NCBI GenBank assembly: GCA_012523605.1
Contig: JAAYTY010000065.1
Location: 1-19,387, forward strand
Direction: 5' to 3'
DNA length: 19,387 nucleotides
DNA from: Candidatus Fermentibacterota bacterium
GTDB lineage: Bacteria; Fermentibacterota; Fermentibacteria; Fermentibacterales; Fermentibacteraceae
Shown here: piece after piece, positions 6,908 to 16,801 of the stretch
Layout of the letters: every line of letters begins with the position of its first letter
Numbering within the stretch: position 1 is the first letter of the stretch
Translations under genes and position numbers: made by a program
The notes under the pieces: model-generated
What the model saw: only the letters and a program-made list of their open reading frames with translations
The model's database searches: none
Told to the model about the DNA's origin: nothing

Positions 6908-7834
6908 TCACCGACCTTTCCGGGAGTCCCGGTTCAGCCAGAGGGTCGAGAGAACCCTGCGGCAGTAGGACCGGGAGAAACAGGCATCGGAAGCGGCTCT
7001 TGCAGGCGACATCAGGCCCACGGCCAACCGACCGAGAGCGAGAGCGGACATGAGAACCCTGAAGGCCGTCCTGCTGCCGCGAGATCCGTGCTTTTCCAGG
7101 AAGCGGAGCTTCGCCGGAATATACCGGAGGCGCGTATCCCGTCCATACAGTTTCGCCGCGGCAGCGCCCTCGAAGTGAACAACCCGGGATGAGGGCACCA
7201 GCCAGACCTCCCACCCCATCCTGTGGAATCTGTACTGGAGGTCCGTTTCCTCGTGATAGAAGAAGTAATCTTCGTCGAAGCCGCCCGCCTGCCTGAAGAC
7301 GCCCGTCCTCAAGGCCAGCACAGCGCCCACCAGCCATTCGGCGCGGCGCTCGGTCTCGTGGTCGTCCCACCGAGATGACGACCTCCTGAGGAGCGGAAGG
7401 TGCTCCCTCACCAGCCTGCCGGGGAACGGGAAATCCCTGAGAGACCTCTGGAGCGAGCCGTCGGGCCACAGGAGCCTCGGCCCCGCCGCCGCCGCTCCGG
7501 GATGGCGCTCCAGCCCTTCGCAGAGCGCCTTCAGGCTGCCTGGCAGGAAGACGGTGTCCGTGTTGGCCAGCACCGTGATATCCTCGGAGATGCCGGCTAT
7601 CGCCGCGTTGGCGCCTCCGGCGAATCCGAGATTGACGGCAGACCTCTCGATAGAGAACCACGGACATCCTCCGAAGGCTTCCTCCGCTTCCCGGTCGGAG
7701 CCGTCGGTGGATCCGTTGTCGAACAGGAGTACCCTGGCCCCGGCGGCGGGGGCCTCGGTCGAGAGCGAGCGGAGCATTCCGGGAAGTACTTCGCGGCCGT
7801 TCCAGTTGAGGGCCACTACGCAGATGCCTCTCAA
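6908..7834 (-). CDS. GT2-family glycosyltransferase (rhamnosyltransferase-like)
   Basis: A family 2 inverting glycosyltransferase of 308 residues. It opens with VVALNWNGREVLPGMLRSL (6-24) and DNGSTDGSD at 39-47, then NLGFAGGANAAI at 68-79, the nucleotide-sugar/metal motif NTDT at 91-94, PDGSLQRSLRDFPFP, and DEDYFFYHEETDLQYR at 187-202. This layout is typical of WbbL-like rhamnosyltransferases, but the donor cannot be proven. There is no clear transmembrane segment; the C-terminal 60 residues are basic and may contact the membrane. The start is TTG at 7834, overlapping the upstream peptidase stop as TTGA, with GGAG just before it. A much longer reading frame exists upstream but overlaps the peptidase gene and adds no family sequence. 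It is coupled with the carbamoyltransferase, suggesting glycan assembly followed by decoration. Confidence 0.85.
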   Translation of the reverse strand: MRGICVVALNWNGREVLPGMLRSLSTEAPAAGARVLLFDNGSTDGSDREAEEAFGGCPWFSIERSAVNLGFAGGANAAIAGISEDITVLANTDTVFLPGSLKALCEGLERHPGAAAAGPRLLWPDGSLQRSLRDFPFPGRLVREHLPLLRRSSSRWDDHETERRAEWLVGAVLALRTGVFRQAGGFDEDYFFYHEETDLQYRFHRMGWEVWLVPSSRVVHFEGAAAAKLYGRDTRLRYIPAKLRFLEKHGSRGSRTAFRVLMSALALGRLAVGLMSPARAASDACFSRSYCRRVLSTLWLNRDSRKGR

Positions 7835-8880
7835 GGCTCCGAACCCCTGGCTAGCATGAGGGAGTCGCAGAGGGTCACGAACTCCTGGAACGCAGGCATG
7901 TCCGACGCGCCGAGAGACCTCCTGTGCGTGCCGAAGAACAGACACGGATCGATCGGTCGGTCGCACTCGTCGTTGATCTGGTAGTGCAGGTGGGCCGAGT
8001 ATGATCGTCCGGTGTTCCCGACCGTGCCGATCGTCGTTCCGGCGGGGACCGAGGCGCCCGGCGACACAACCGGGGCTATGTCGCGGAGATGGAGGAATAT
8101 CTCGCTGTAACCGGCGCCCATGCGGATCTCCACGCAGTGCCCGTTGTACTCCGTGTTCCAGTCCGTTCTCGCTACAACTCCCCCATGCGCCGTCCTCACC
8201 GGCGTTCCCTCGGGCGCCTTGAAATCGATGCCGGCGTGTGTGTGATCCCCCCGCGGCTCCCCGTAGATGCCGGTCACTTCCTCGAATGTCGTCAGCGGCA
8301 TCACGTCGAGCAGCTTCACTGCCTCGGTTCCGTCCTGGTAGAAGTACGACGGGAAGCTGTCCCCTGTCTTCCTGAACATATAGACCGAGAAGGCTCTGTT
8401 CGAGGAGCCGGCGACCGGGGTGTACCTCAGCGCGATTGTCCGGTTCTCCAGCCCCATGTCCCCGGCCCCGAACAGGATCACCAGCGAGTCGCCGGCGGAC
8501 AGCCCCCTCCATGGATCCAGATTCCACCACATGCACCTGACCGCATGCGCTCCCAGGACATCCGTATCCTCGCCAGGCAGAGCTTCGGCGAGCGAGCCGT
8601 ACAGGGATCCGCGCAGTTCCAGCCTGGCGCAGCGCGCTCCCGGAAGGGGATCTGCCGGCACCTCCTGCAGGGTGTCCTCAGGCATTGTGTCCCGCGGAAT
8701 GGAGTCCTCCGGAGGGACCGAGTCGGCTGATGCACAGCCCGAGGAATCCGACCCGGAAAGACTCTGACCGCCTGCGACGGTATCGGCTCGCAGGACGAGG
8801 TCCGGCTCTCCCGGCGGCTTCCTGCATTCCGCGAGAACCAGAATGAGGGCAGTGACGAAGAAGAAACGCGCCAGGGGCAT
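7831..8880 (-). CDS. M23-family metallopeptidase, exported (LytM/Peptidase_M23)
   Basis: A 349-residue exported protein with a short hydrophobic leader (residues 5-17) ending L-A-E-C19. The cysteine suggests a lipoprotein, but glutamate at -1 is not a standard lipobox, so secretion by signal peptidase I or a divergent lipobox are both possible. Residues about 40-80 are a low-complexity S/D/P/E-rich linker. The C-terminal LytM domain has the zinc-binding pair H215-x3-D219 (within THAGIDFKAPEGTPV) and H297-L-H299 (HLHYQI), so catalytic residues look intact. M23 enzymes cut peptidoglycan cross-links or act on extracellular peptides. The ATG at 8880 follows GGGAG. It is first in an operon with the GT2 and carbamoyltransferase genes, and divergent from the response regulator at 8943. 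Confidence 0.88.
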   Translation of the reverse strand: MPLARFFFVTALILVLAECRKPPGEPDLVLRADTVAGGQSLSGSDSSGCASADSVPPEDSIPRDTMPEDTLQEVPADPLPGARCARLELRGSLYGSLAEALPGEDTDVLGAHAVRCMWWNLDPWRGLSAGDSLVILFGAGDMGLENRTIALRYTPVAGSSNRAFSVYMFRKTGDSFPSYFYQDGTEAVKLLDVMPLTTFEEVTGIYGEPRGDHTHAGIDFKAPEGTPVRTAHGGVVARTDWNTEYNGHCVEIRMGAGYSEIFLHLRDIAPVVSPGASVPAGTTIGTVGNTGRSYSAHLHYQINDECDRPIDPCLFFGTHRRSLGASDMPAFQEFVTLCDSLMLARGSEP

Positions 8881-8893
8881 CTCCCGTCAAGAT

Positions 8894-8924
8894 ATTGACA
8901 TCAATGCGCTCACCGGGGCAATAT
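8894..8924 (+). promoter_or_regulatory. Possible promoter with palindrome in the divergent gap
   Basis: TTGACA at 8895-8900 is followed after 18 bases by CAATAT at 8919-8924, a weak -10 match. Transcription would then begin near 8931, supporting the ATG at 8943 for the regulator gene. The -35 lies inside a perfect 12-bp palindrome ATTGA-CA-TCAAT (8894-8905), a possible operator shared with the divergent peptidase operon. Read by eye only. Confidence 0.35.
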
Positions 8925-8942
8925 AGGCTGGGTGATGCGGAA

Positions 8943-10318
<1,376 letters not shown>

Positions 10319-10322
<4 letters not shown>

Positions 10323-12256
10323 GCCTGCCGCGGATACTCATCGTGGACGACGATCCTACGGTGAGGCAGGTCTGCAGAGAGGCTCTGGAGCAGTACGGCT
10401 GCGAGATCCACGAAGCCGGGGATACGGCGAGGGCCATCGCCCTTCTCGAGGTGCTCTCGTTCAGTGTGGTGCTGAGCGACGTGATCATGCCGGGCGGAAA
10501 CGGTACGGAGATTCTCGACCATGTCGTACGGCACCATCCCGACACTCTGGTGATCCTCCTCAGCGGCCATGGCTCGATTGACGTGGTGAAGGACGCGATC
10601 CTGAAAGGCGCTTTCGATTTCCTGGTGAAGCCTTTCGAGCTGTCGGAGCTGACGGCCACCATCGGGCGGGCGCTGGAGGTGCGCAAGAAACAGACCACCG
10701 AGCTGAGGAACGAGCTCTATGAACTCCACGCCCTCACGACCTCCTCCAGCATCTCCACCGACACCCCGGAGTCATATCTGGAGAAGCTGTGCGCGGCTCT
10801 CGAGAGGAGCTTCCGGGCCGACGCCGCCGCGGTGGTGCTCGAGGATGGCCGGCTCACTCTCGCTGGAGACGATGACATCCTGGAGGATTCGGCCTGGCCC
10901 GTACTGTCGCGGGCGGCGAGCCTTCTCCCGGAAGGATCCATCATGGAGCCCGGCTCGCTCCCCGAGCTGCAGACACCCAGAGGACCTGCCGGGGCCATGT
11001 GCCGTCCCCTGCAGGGCAAGGATGTCAGGGTCGGCTCTTGCATCGTTGTCAGACTCGGCGCGGGATTCCCCTTCACGGAGCGCGACCTGAAGCTGCTGGG
11101 CCTCTTCGCCGCCCAGGCCGGAAACCAGCTCACCGGCTTCGATCTGGCGAGAGATCTCAGGGAGACCGCGAATGACCTCGAGAAGATAAACACGATTTCT
11201 GCCGGCTTCTCCGCGAGCCTGGACACTTCGAAGGTCCTCGACGCCATCTCGAAGGGGCTGCACGAGGTGATCCCCTTCGACGTGTTCGGAGCCTTCCTGT
11301 CCGCCCAGGGAGCGGCTCCGCTCGTCTATGTGCTCTCGCGCGCCGACATACCTCAGCGTCTTCTCAGAAGCGCCTTCGAGGAGCGCGTCGCTGACGTTAC
11401 CGGGGAGACAGGCTTCGACAAGGCCTGGGAGGCAGGGATATTCCAGCGGTTCGACAAGGCGGGCCCCCCCTTCGACAGCGCGAAGGCAACCTGGTTCGCC
11501 TTCAACCTCGGCGAGCAGGGCAGGCTCCAGGGGATGCTCATAGCAGGCACCCGGGACACCGGGTCTCTGCCCGGGCTCCAGCGCTATCTCTCCCTGCTGG
11601 CCGGGCAGGCCGCGGTGGCGCTGGGAAACGCCTACCTCCACCAGACGGGCGAGCGGAACTACATCCAGACGATCGCTGCGCTTGCAGGCGCCGTCGATGC
11701 CAAGGATCCCTACACCCACTACCACTCGAGGAACGTTACTGCATACTGCCTCGCCATGGCGGATTATCTGGGCATGCCCGACCGCGAAAGGGAGGATCTC
11801 AGGAACGCCGCCCTGCTCCACGACATCGGGAAGATCGGCATGCCGGAAGCCATCCTCAACAAGCCCGGCTCGCTGACCAGCGCCGAGTTCGACATCATCA
11901 AGACCCATCCCGACATAGGATACAGGATACTCAAGCCGGTCACGGCCCTCGCCGACATCCCCGTGACGGTAAGGCATCATCACGAGCGCTTCGACGGCGG
12001 CGGATATCCTCTGAAGCTCACCGGGGAGGACATACCCTTCCACTCCCGAATCCTCGCCGTCGCCGATGTGTTCGACGCGATAACCTCCGATCGGACCTAC
12101 AGATCCTCCCCGGGACTGGACTACGCGGTTTCCGAACTGCGCTCCAGTGCGGGAACCCAGCTGGACCCGGAGCTGGTCGGCGCTTTCCTGGAGATCCTGT
12201 CCGAAAGAACGCCGGCCGAGATCCTCAGCGATTACGATCCGGAAGTGACGCGCTGA
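10319..12256 (+). CDS. Receiver-GAF-HD-GYP protein, predicted c-di-GMP phosphodiesterase
   Basis: A 645-residue signalling protein. The N-terminal receiver is intact (DDD at 10-12, D54 in LSDVIMPGG, K104 in VKPF). Two GAF-like regions follow (about 140-275 and 290-440, the latter beginning LEKINTISAGFSASLD), then an HD-GYP domain from about 455 to 635. The catalytic markers are complete: H501-D502 in LLHDIGKIG and HHERFDGGGYP at 554-564, followed by DVFDAITSDRTYR. HD-GYP enzymes hydrolyse cyclic di-GMP, so this gene would turn a phosphorylation signal into lower second-messenger level. The GAF assignments are by general pattern and less certain. The ATG overlaps the preceding NtrC-type gene stop, so both are likely driven by the same stimulus. 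Confidence 0.9.
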
Positions 12257-12260
12257 TCAG

Positions 12261-12277
12261 TGTGACGGAGAGTCACA
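12261..12277 (+). terminator. Small hairpin just after the HD-GYP stop
   Basis: TGTGAC - GGAGA - GTCACA forms a perfect 6-bp stem with a 5-base loop, 4 bases past the stop. There is no U-run directly after it (a T4 lies near 12297), so it could be a weak terminator, an mRNA end stabiliser or chance. Confidence 0.3.
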
Positions 12278-12298
12278 GCGACGCGGGAAGGGGCTCTT

Positions 12299-13049
12299 TT
12301 GGCGGAGAGCGTCGAAGTCGTAGCACGACGGGCACCCGACTCGCGGACGAATCCCACCGTGGAGACCGATGCGCTCCCCGCGGACGGCTCGATTGAGAGA
12401 GCGGCGTCGGCGTCGCATGGAATGCCCCTCTTCCGCAGACTGGGCGGCTTTTTCGTCACAGTGTACTCCCTTTGCCGATGACGAACGGCTTGATGGGAGA
12501 CAGACGCGTCTCGAACCTTTCCTTCTGCAGGAATCCATGCTTCTCCCGGCGGTTTTCTACACCTCCTCGAACGCCCTTCGGGCCGGAGTGGAGTTCTTCC
12601 ACTTCCTGCGCAAGTCGCCCGCCGATAGGGGGATTTCGAAGAGCTGGTCGCCTGGAGGCTTGGCTTCCAGGCCGGGCGGAAGGATCCACATCTTGGGTGA
12701 CTGCCTGCTCGTGACCGGCGTCGAGCGCATCAGGAGGGACATCGGGGAGAGATCCGCCGATGCCCTCCCGATCAGGCTCGATCGAATCGGGACAGTCAGC
12801 GGGACGACGAGAGCCGCGGACCCTGTTCGCAGAGGCGGCACGAGGGCGGTGGCGGGCCGCAAGAGGGGAACCGGGGGCGTTTTCACGGGAGATCGGAGCC
12901 TGGCCGCCCGCATAGGGCTCATCGAGACCGGATCAGCCTGCAGGACTGATCGCATCGCGGAATCCGACCTGATCCTCCGGATCGAAGAGCGCCCGCGGGG
13001 AGGCGCCTTCTTCGCCTGTGCCGGAGCGCTTTCCCCGTCCATGCGCTGA
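12299..13049 (+). pseudogene. eno: Decayed enolase gene (internal deletions, at least two frameshifts)
   Basis: Three frames in succession read as enolase, about 430 residues when intact. From a TTG at 12299 (AAGGGGC before it), the first frame gives VARRAPDSRTNPTVE, equivalent to the N-terminal DSRGNPTVE, then DGSIERAAS. After a deletion of about 80 residues it gives GMPLFRRLGG. At the T-run near 12448-12453 the frame shifts and VLPLPMTNGLMG matches VLPVPMMNIINGG. Near 12505-12525 it shifts again: LQESMLLP (IQEFMIMP) and ALRAGVEFFHFLRK, then a deletion of over 100 residues, then GGRIHILGDCLLVTGVERIRR, IRLDRIGT, IETGSACRTDRIAE and LILRIEER to the TGA at 13049. Catalytic lysines are R and E, the SHRSGE loop is lost, and metal ligands are deleted or changed (GDD to GDC). 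It lies directly before the FtsB/DivIC-like gene, a common position for eno. An active copy is expected elsewhere. Confidence 0.8.
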
Positions 13050-13063
13050 ATCGGGGCAAGGAC

Positions 13064-13378
13064 ATGGCGAAACCCGCTAGATCGTCGAGGCGGTTCACCT
13101 TCCTGCTCGTACTCTCGGTCATCGTCGTCCTCGCCGCCTCTCTCGTCTTCAACAGGAACGGACTGATAGCCATCGTCTCCCTTCTGAGCACGACTGACAC
13201 CCTCAGAGAATCCATCGACAGCCTTCGGAACCAGGCGGACTCGCTCCGGGATGAGACTATCCGACTGCAGTCGGACTCGGCTTTCATGGAAAAGGCGGTC
13301 AGAGAGATACTGGGCTGGGGAAGGCCGGACGAGTTCATCATCCGTATAGTCGAGCCCGTGGAGGAAGGCTCTGAGTAG
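13064..13378 (+). CDS. FtsB/DivIC-like septum formation initiator protein
   Basis: A 104-residue single-pass membrane protein: basic N-terminus, one transmembrane helix (about 11-29), the NRNGL segment at 30-34 just outside it, then a coiled coil of leucine heptads (about 45-80, TLRESIDSLRNQADSLRDE). The C-terminal EKAVREILGWGRPDEFIIRI corresponds to the family's ExxAREELGxxxPGE ending. FtsB/DivIC proteins bridge FtsL and FtsQ (DivIB) in the divisome and help activate septal wall synthesis. The ATG at 13064 has AAGGA six bases upstream. The neighbouring enolase remnant fits the frequent eno-divIC gene order. The gene itself appears intact. Confidence 0.85.
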   Translation: MAKPARSSRRFTFLLVLSVIVVLAASLVFNRNGLIAIVSLLSTTDTLRESIDSLRNQADSLRDETIRLQSDSAFMEKAVREILGWGRPDEFIIRIVEPVEEGSE

Positions 13379-14660
13379 GGCCGGGGCGCTCGCGGTTCCC
13401 GTGCTCGTGTCCTGCGCCCTTCTTGCGGTGCTCGAGCTGGTCTTCCCGGCTCCCGATCCGGACTACTGCGCACACATGCTCTGGGGCAGAACCGTGGCCG
13501 GAGGCGGGATCCCCCGCATCTCGAGGGATGCGATGTTCGACGATTGCTCCATCTACTACCCCGACACCGTTCCCAAGCCTGCACAGCTCCTGCTCGTCGC
13601 TCTCGCCGAACTGGCCGGGGGCGGGGCTGCTCATGCCGTCCTGAGGATCCTGCTCGCGGCTTCCGCCGTGCTGGCGGCCGCGTATGCCGGCTTGAGGGCG
13701 GCAGGCGGGCCGCGCGGCGCGCTGACAGCCGGTCTCGTCACCGGCCTTCACCCGGTCTTCGTCTCGCTGGCTCTAGGCGGAAGCCCCTCGATTCCATTCC
13801 TGGCCCTTCTGTTCCTCTCGACCCCGCTTTCATGCTCCGCCGCCGCATTCCTGAGACCCGAGGGCGCCGCCTATGCGGCTGTGGCACTTCTGCGAAAGCG
13901 TTCAGCTTCGGCCGTCGTCCTGCTCGCCGCGGCCCTGCTGTCATGGCCTGCCCTCAACCTCCTGATGGCGGGTTCGGCGGCATGGTCCGCCCGCGAAGTG
14001 ATCTATGTGGTCTCGGCCATGCCGTTTCCCACGCCGGGCCCGTTGGGATGCTTGCCCTGGGCCGCATTCCGCGGTCTCCTCGTGGCCGGCCCGGTTCTGC
14101 TCGCATCCCTCCTTTTGCGCATCAGAAACTGGCCTCATGCGCCGGCTGCGGGCATTCACCTCGTGATCCTCTGCCTTTCTCTCGAGGCGGGCTCGCTCGC
14201 TTTGCCGCGATATGTCGATCAGATCTTCCTGCTCTCGATCCCCTGGGCGGTGGCGGCACTCCAGGAGGTCACGGGCAGGCTGGGCCGGTGCCGGGCTGCT
14301 GCGATCACCTGGCTTGCGGTTGCCGGAGCGATGGGCCTGTGGATCGAGACCGCCGGAACCATCGTATCGGAGAGCCTCCTCGGGCGCGAGCTCGACCGGA
14401 TAGGATCGGGCGGCTTCGAAGGCAGGCTCGCGGCCAACGAACTCCTCATACCGAGGATCGCGCTCTCAGCCGGAATCAACGACCCCTCGGCCGCATTCGT
14501 CGCTCTGGACAGGATGGTCTATGAGGGCAGGGAGCCTTCGGACCTGGGCGTAGGGCGGATCGTCGTCTGCACTCACGGGATCTACCTCCCGGCACGGACT
14601 GCTGTCTGGCTAGCAGCCGACCACGGAGTGCCGGTGGACACCATAGCCCCCGCACGATGA
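13371..14660 (+). CDS. Polytopic membrane protein, possibly GT-C-type glycosyltransferase
   Basis: A hydrophobic protein of up to 429 residues with roughly nine to eleven membrane segments and a C-terminal soluble tail of about 70 residues. The first loop reads APDPDYCAHMLWGRTVAGGG followed by IPRIS, resembling the D-P-D-x-W/Y-x-H-x2-x-G-R...G-x-IP pattern of GT-C-like membrane proteins (lipid-linked sugar users). That function is tentative. The start is uncertain. CTG at 13371 has GGAGGAAGG six bases upstream and completes the first helix; GTG at 13401 is the first conventional start and would give 419 residues. From 13371 the gene overlaps the FtsB/DivIC-like stop by eight bases. Its own stop overlaps the rsgA start as ATGA. 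I do not recognise a specific family. Confidence 0.7.
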   Translation: MSRAGALAVPVLVSCALLAVLELVFPAPDPDYCAHMLWGRTVAGGGIPRISRDAMFDDCSIYYPDTVPKPAQLLLVALAELAGGGAAHAVLRILLAASAVLAAAYAGLRAAGGPRGALTAGLVTGLHPVFVSLALGGSPSIPFLALLFLSTPLSCSAAAFLRPEGAAYAAVALLRKRSASAVVLLAAALLSWPALNLLMAGSAAWSAREVIYVVSAMPFPTPGPLGCLPWAAFRGLLVAGPVLLASLLLRIRNWPHAPAAGIHLVILCLSLEAGSLALPRYVDQIFLLSIPWAVAALQEVTGRLGRCRAAAITWLAVAGAMGLWIETAGTIVSESLLGRELDRIGSGGFEGRLAANELLIPRIALSAGINDPSAAFVALDRMVYEGREPSDLGVGRIVVCTHGIYLPARTAVWLAADHGVPVDTIAPAR

Positions 14661-15556
14661 GCAGGGAGCGGATGGAGCTGAGGGTCTGCTCGGTTCACCG
14701 CCGGGAGATGACCGTTCTCGTCAGGGGCAGGGAGACTTCGGCGACGGTGTCCGGGAAGGTGTTCCTGGAGCGCCCGCCGGCCGCGGGCGACATCGCGGTG
14801 GTGGAGATGGAGGAGGGGAAGCCTCATGTCGTCGAGATACTCCCCCGCCGGAACAGCCTCCAGCGCCCCGTCCTTTCGGGAATGCAGGTGATCGCCGCCA
14901 ACATAGACCTGGCGATGGTGCTGGTCAGCCTGCGCGATCCTCCCCTGCGCAGGGGATTCGTGGAGAGGAGCGCCGCCTCCGCCACCTGGTCGGGCCTCCA
15001 GGTGATGGTTCTGGTGAACAAGGTCGATCTCGCAGCCGAGGATGACCGGGAGATGCTCGCCCGGCTGGAGCTCGACTGCGGGCGCGCGGGCTTCGCATTC
15101 GGCCTGGCGAGCTGCGTAACGGGCACGGGGCTCGATGCGGTGCGAAGTGCCGTCTCCGGCAGATCGGTGGTCATGACAGGTCCTTCCGGCGCGGGCAAGA
15201 CCACTCTGATACGGATCCTATCCGGCAGGGACGACCTGAAGACCGGGCCTCTGAGCGGCCGTACCGGCAAGGGCATGCATACGACCGTGGGAGCCCGGGT
15301 GATGCCGATGGCCTGCGGCGGGTTCCTGATCGACACGCCAGGGCTGAAGGTTCTGCCGGTAAGCCACATCCCCCGCGGCGAGATGAAGAACTGCTTCCCG
15401 GACATCGCCGTGCTTGGCACTGCATGCCGTTTCAGGGACTGCCTTCATTCCGGGGAGCCGGGATGCGCAGTGAAGGCGGCGGTGGAGGAGGGATCTCTGT
15501 CCGGGGAGCGCTATGCCGCCTACCGATCGCTTCTGGAGGAGGTGTCCCGGGGCTGA
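14657..15556 (+). CDS. rsgA: Small ribosomal subunit biogenesis GTPase RsgA
   Basis: A circularly permuted GTPase of 299 residues that acts in 30S subunit maturation. An OB-fold region (about 5-62) precedes the permuted G domain: G4 NKVD at 121-124, G5-like ASCVTGTG at 151-158, then G1 GPSGAGKT at 175-182, the G2 region KGMHTT at 205-210 and G3 DTPG at 226-229. The C-terminal zinc site C257-x4-C262-x-H264-x5-C270 is complete. Length is at the short end of the normal range. The ATG overlaps the upstream membrane-protein stop as ATGA. Its last 37 bases overlap the convergent wzz-like gene, so neither transcript has room for a separate terminator. Confidence 0.93.
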   Translation: MSRERMELRVCSVHRREMTVLVRGRETSATVSGKVFLERPPAAGDIAVVEMEEGKPHVVEILPRRNSLQRPVLSGMQVIAANIDLAMVLVSLRDPPLRRGFVERSAASATWSGLQVMVLVNKVDLAAEDDREMLARLELDCGRAGFAFGLASCVTGTGLDAVRSAVSGRSVVMTGPSGAGKTTLIRILSGRDDLKTGPLSGRTGKGMHTTVGARVMPMACGGFLIDTPGLKVLPVSHIPRGEMKNCFPDIAVLGTACRFRDCLHSGEPGCAVKAAVEEGSLSGERYAAYRSLLEEVSRG

Positions 15557-16800
15557 CTCCTGCGGAACGGGAACGCGAGATCCTTCCTGAGATCGCCGAG
15601 AAGCACGCTCCATTCCGCCCAGTCTTCGGGATGCGTCGCCCTGAACTGCCAGACCCGCTCTCTGATGAAGACGAAGGTCAGGAGCAGGACCAGCGCCGCG
15701 CCGAAGACCTCCAGCCAGATGATGATCCTCTTCGGTTTGCTCTTCCAGCCGGGATGCCCCGGGGGATCCAGAGTTCGAACTCCCCGATCCTGCCGCCGCT
15801 CTTCGACCGCTGTCTGCTGCAGGCTCGCCCTCAGCGTGCTCGACAGGACGAGCGCCGTCTCGAAGTCGCTCTTGAGGCGGGCATACTCGAACTGGATGTC
15901 CGCATAGCCTTCCAGCGACACCGAGGGGAACAGGCTGTCCGGGGCCGCGCCCGCACCGCTCTCGAGATTGTCGATGACTCGCAGGAGAGCCGCGGCCTGC
16001 CTCTCCATCTCTATCGCGGCCATGGTCCCCCCGGAGGAGAAGCCGGAGGAAAGGGCGGAAGCGTTCGCTCTCAGCTCGAGGTACTGCTGCTTCAGCGAGG
16101 CCAGAGTGGAGATCAGGTGCGACATCTCTTCGTCAGGAGAGATCACTCCGTGCTCGGTCTCGAAGGCGGTGAGCGCGGCGCTGGCGGCGGCGAACATGCT
16201 GTCCGCGACCTCCAGCTTCAGCTCCAGCAGTTCTCGCGCGCGCTGAGCCCTGCTGAGGTAGATGGAGGTGTTCAGGCTGTCGAGAACCTCCACAACCCGC
16301 TCGGAGACACGTACCGAGTACCAGGGATCGTCTGTAGTCATCTTGATCTCGATGAAGCCCGAGGGCGTGACGCTGGCGGTGTAGTTGTTGTTGAACTCCC
16401 TGCGGGCCCAGTACATCCCTACATTCGGATCATTCTCGTACTTGTCTCTGACGTCGGCGGAGTCCAGATAGCCGGTGCTGAGGATGACCTCGTCGATGAG
16501 TGTCCTGCTGCGCAGGATCTCCACATAGACGTCGGACATCGTCGTCATGAGGGGAAGGGAGAAGCCCATCCCGCCGCCGAAGTAGCCTGCGAACTCCGAC
16601 ATGCCCATCCCCCCGATGGAGAGGCCGACGTCGATCTGCTCCTCGGGGGGCATTATCACGGTGGTGACCGTGTACTTCTTCGTAAGCAGAAAGCTGACGA
16701 TCACCGTGGGGATCATCACGGCGGCCAGCGCTCCGATCAGGAACCTCCTGTTGCGGAGTATCACCATGAGGTACCAGGAGGCCGAACGCTCCTGCTTCAT
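15520..16800 (-). CDS. Wzz/PCP-type polysaccharide chain-length determinant
   Basis: A 426-residue inner-membrane protein with two membrane helices (about 20-40 and 359-380) bracketing a long periplasmic, helix-rich region. The first helix is followed by KKYTVTTVIMPPEEQ, the typical Wzz start. Just before the second is the proline-rich LDPPGHPGWKSKPKR, matching the family P-x2-P-x-KP motif. A glycine-rich insert (LSIGGMGMSEFAGYFGGGMG) lies near 60-79. No cytoplasmic kinase motifs are present; the C-terminal 45 residues are soluble. It should regulate polymer length or export together with the OPX protein encoded one base upstream. Its 3' end overlaps rsgA by 37 bp tail to tail, and the RRSQPRDTSSRSDR tail is encoded within or next to that overlap. 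Confidence 0.87.
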   Translation of the reverse strand: MKQERSASWYLMVILRNRRFLIGALAAVMIPTVIVSFLLTKKYTVTTVIMPPEEQIDVGLSIGGMGMSEFAGYFGGGMGFSLPLMTTMSDVYVEILRSRTLIDEVILSTGYLDSADVRDKYENDPNVGMYWARREFNNNYTASVTPSGFIEIKMTTDDPWYSVRVSERVVEVLDSLNTSIYLSRAQRARELLELKLEVADSMFAAASAALTAFETEHGVISPDEEMSHLISTLASLKQQYLELRANASALSSGFSSGGTMAAIEMERQAAALLRVIDNLESGAGAAPDSLFPSVSLEGYADIQFEYARLKSDFETALVLSSTLRASLQQTAVEERRQDRGVRTLDPPGHPGWKSKPKRIIIWLEVFGAALVLLLTFVFIRERVWQFRATHPEDWAEWSVLLGDLRKDLAFPFRRSQPRDTSSRSDR

Positions 16801-16801
16801 C

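Noticed and set aside
5439..6968. A 509-codon open frame on the plus strand opposite the carbamoyltransferase
   Set aside because: It is fully antisense to a gene with strong family motifs and has a composition typical of shadow frames in high-GC DNA.
6908..8536. A 542-codon extension upstream of the GT2 gene, suggesting a fusion protein
   Set aside because: The extra part overlaps the M23 peptidase in another frame and carries no domain; the TTG start at 7834 fits the coupled overlap.
12557..13042. Antisense open reading frame of 161 codons opposite the enolase remnant
   Set aside because: No recognisable domain, and it mirrors the GC-rich codon pattern of the plus strand; treated as a shadow frame.
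12369..13049. A 226-residue open reading frame that could be called a novel hypothetical protein
   Set aside because: Its second half reads as enolase C-terminus and the preceding enolase parts lie in other frames, so it is a fragment of a broken gene.
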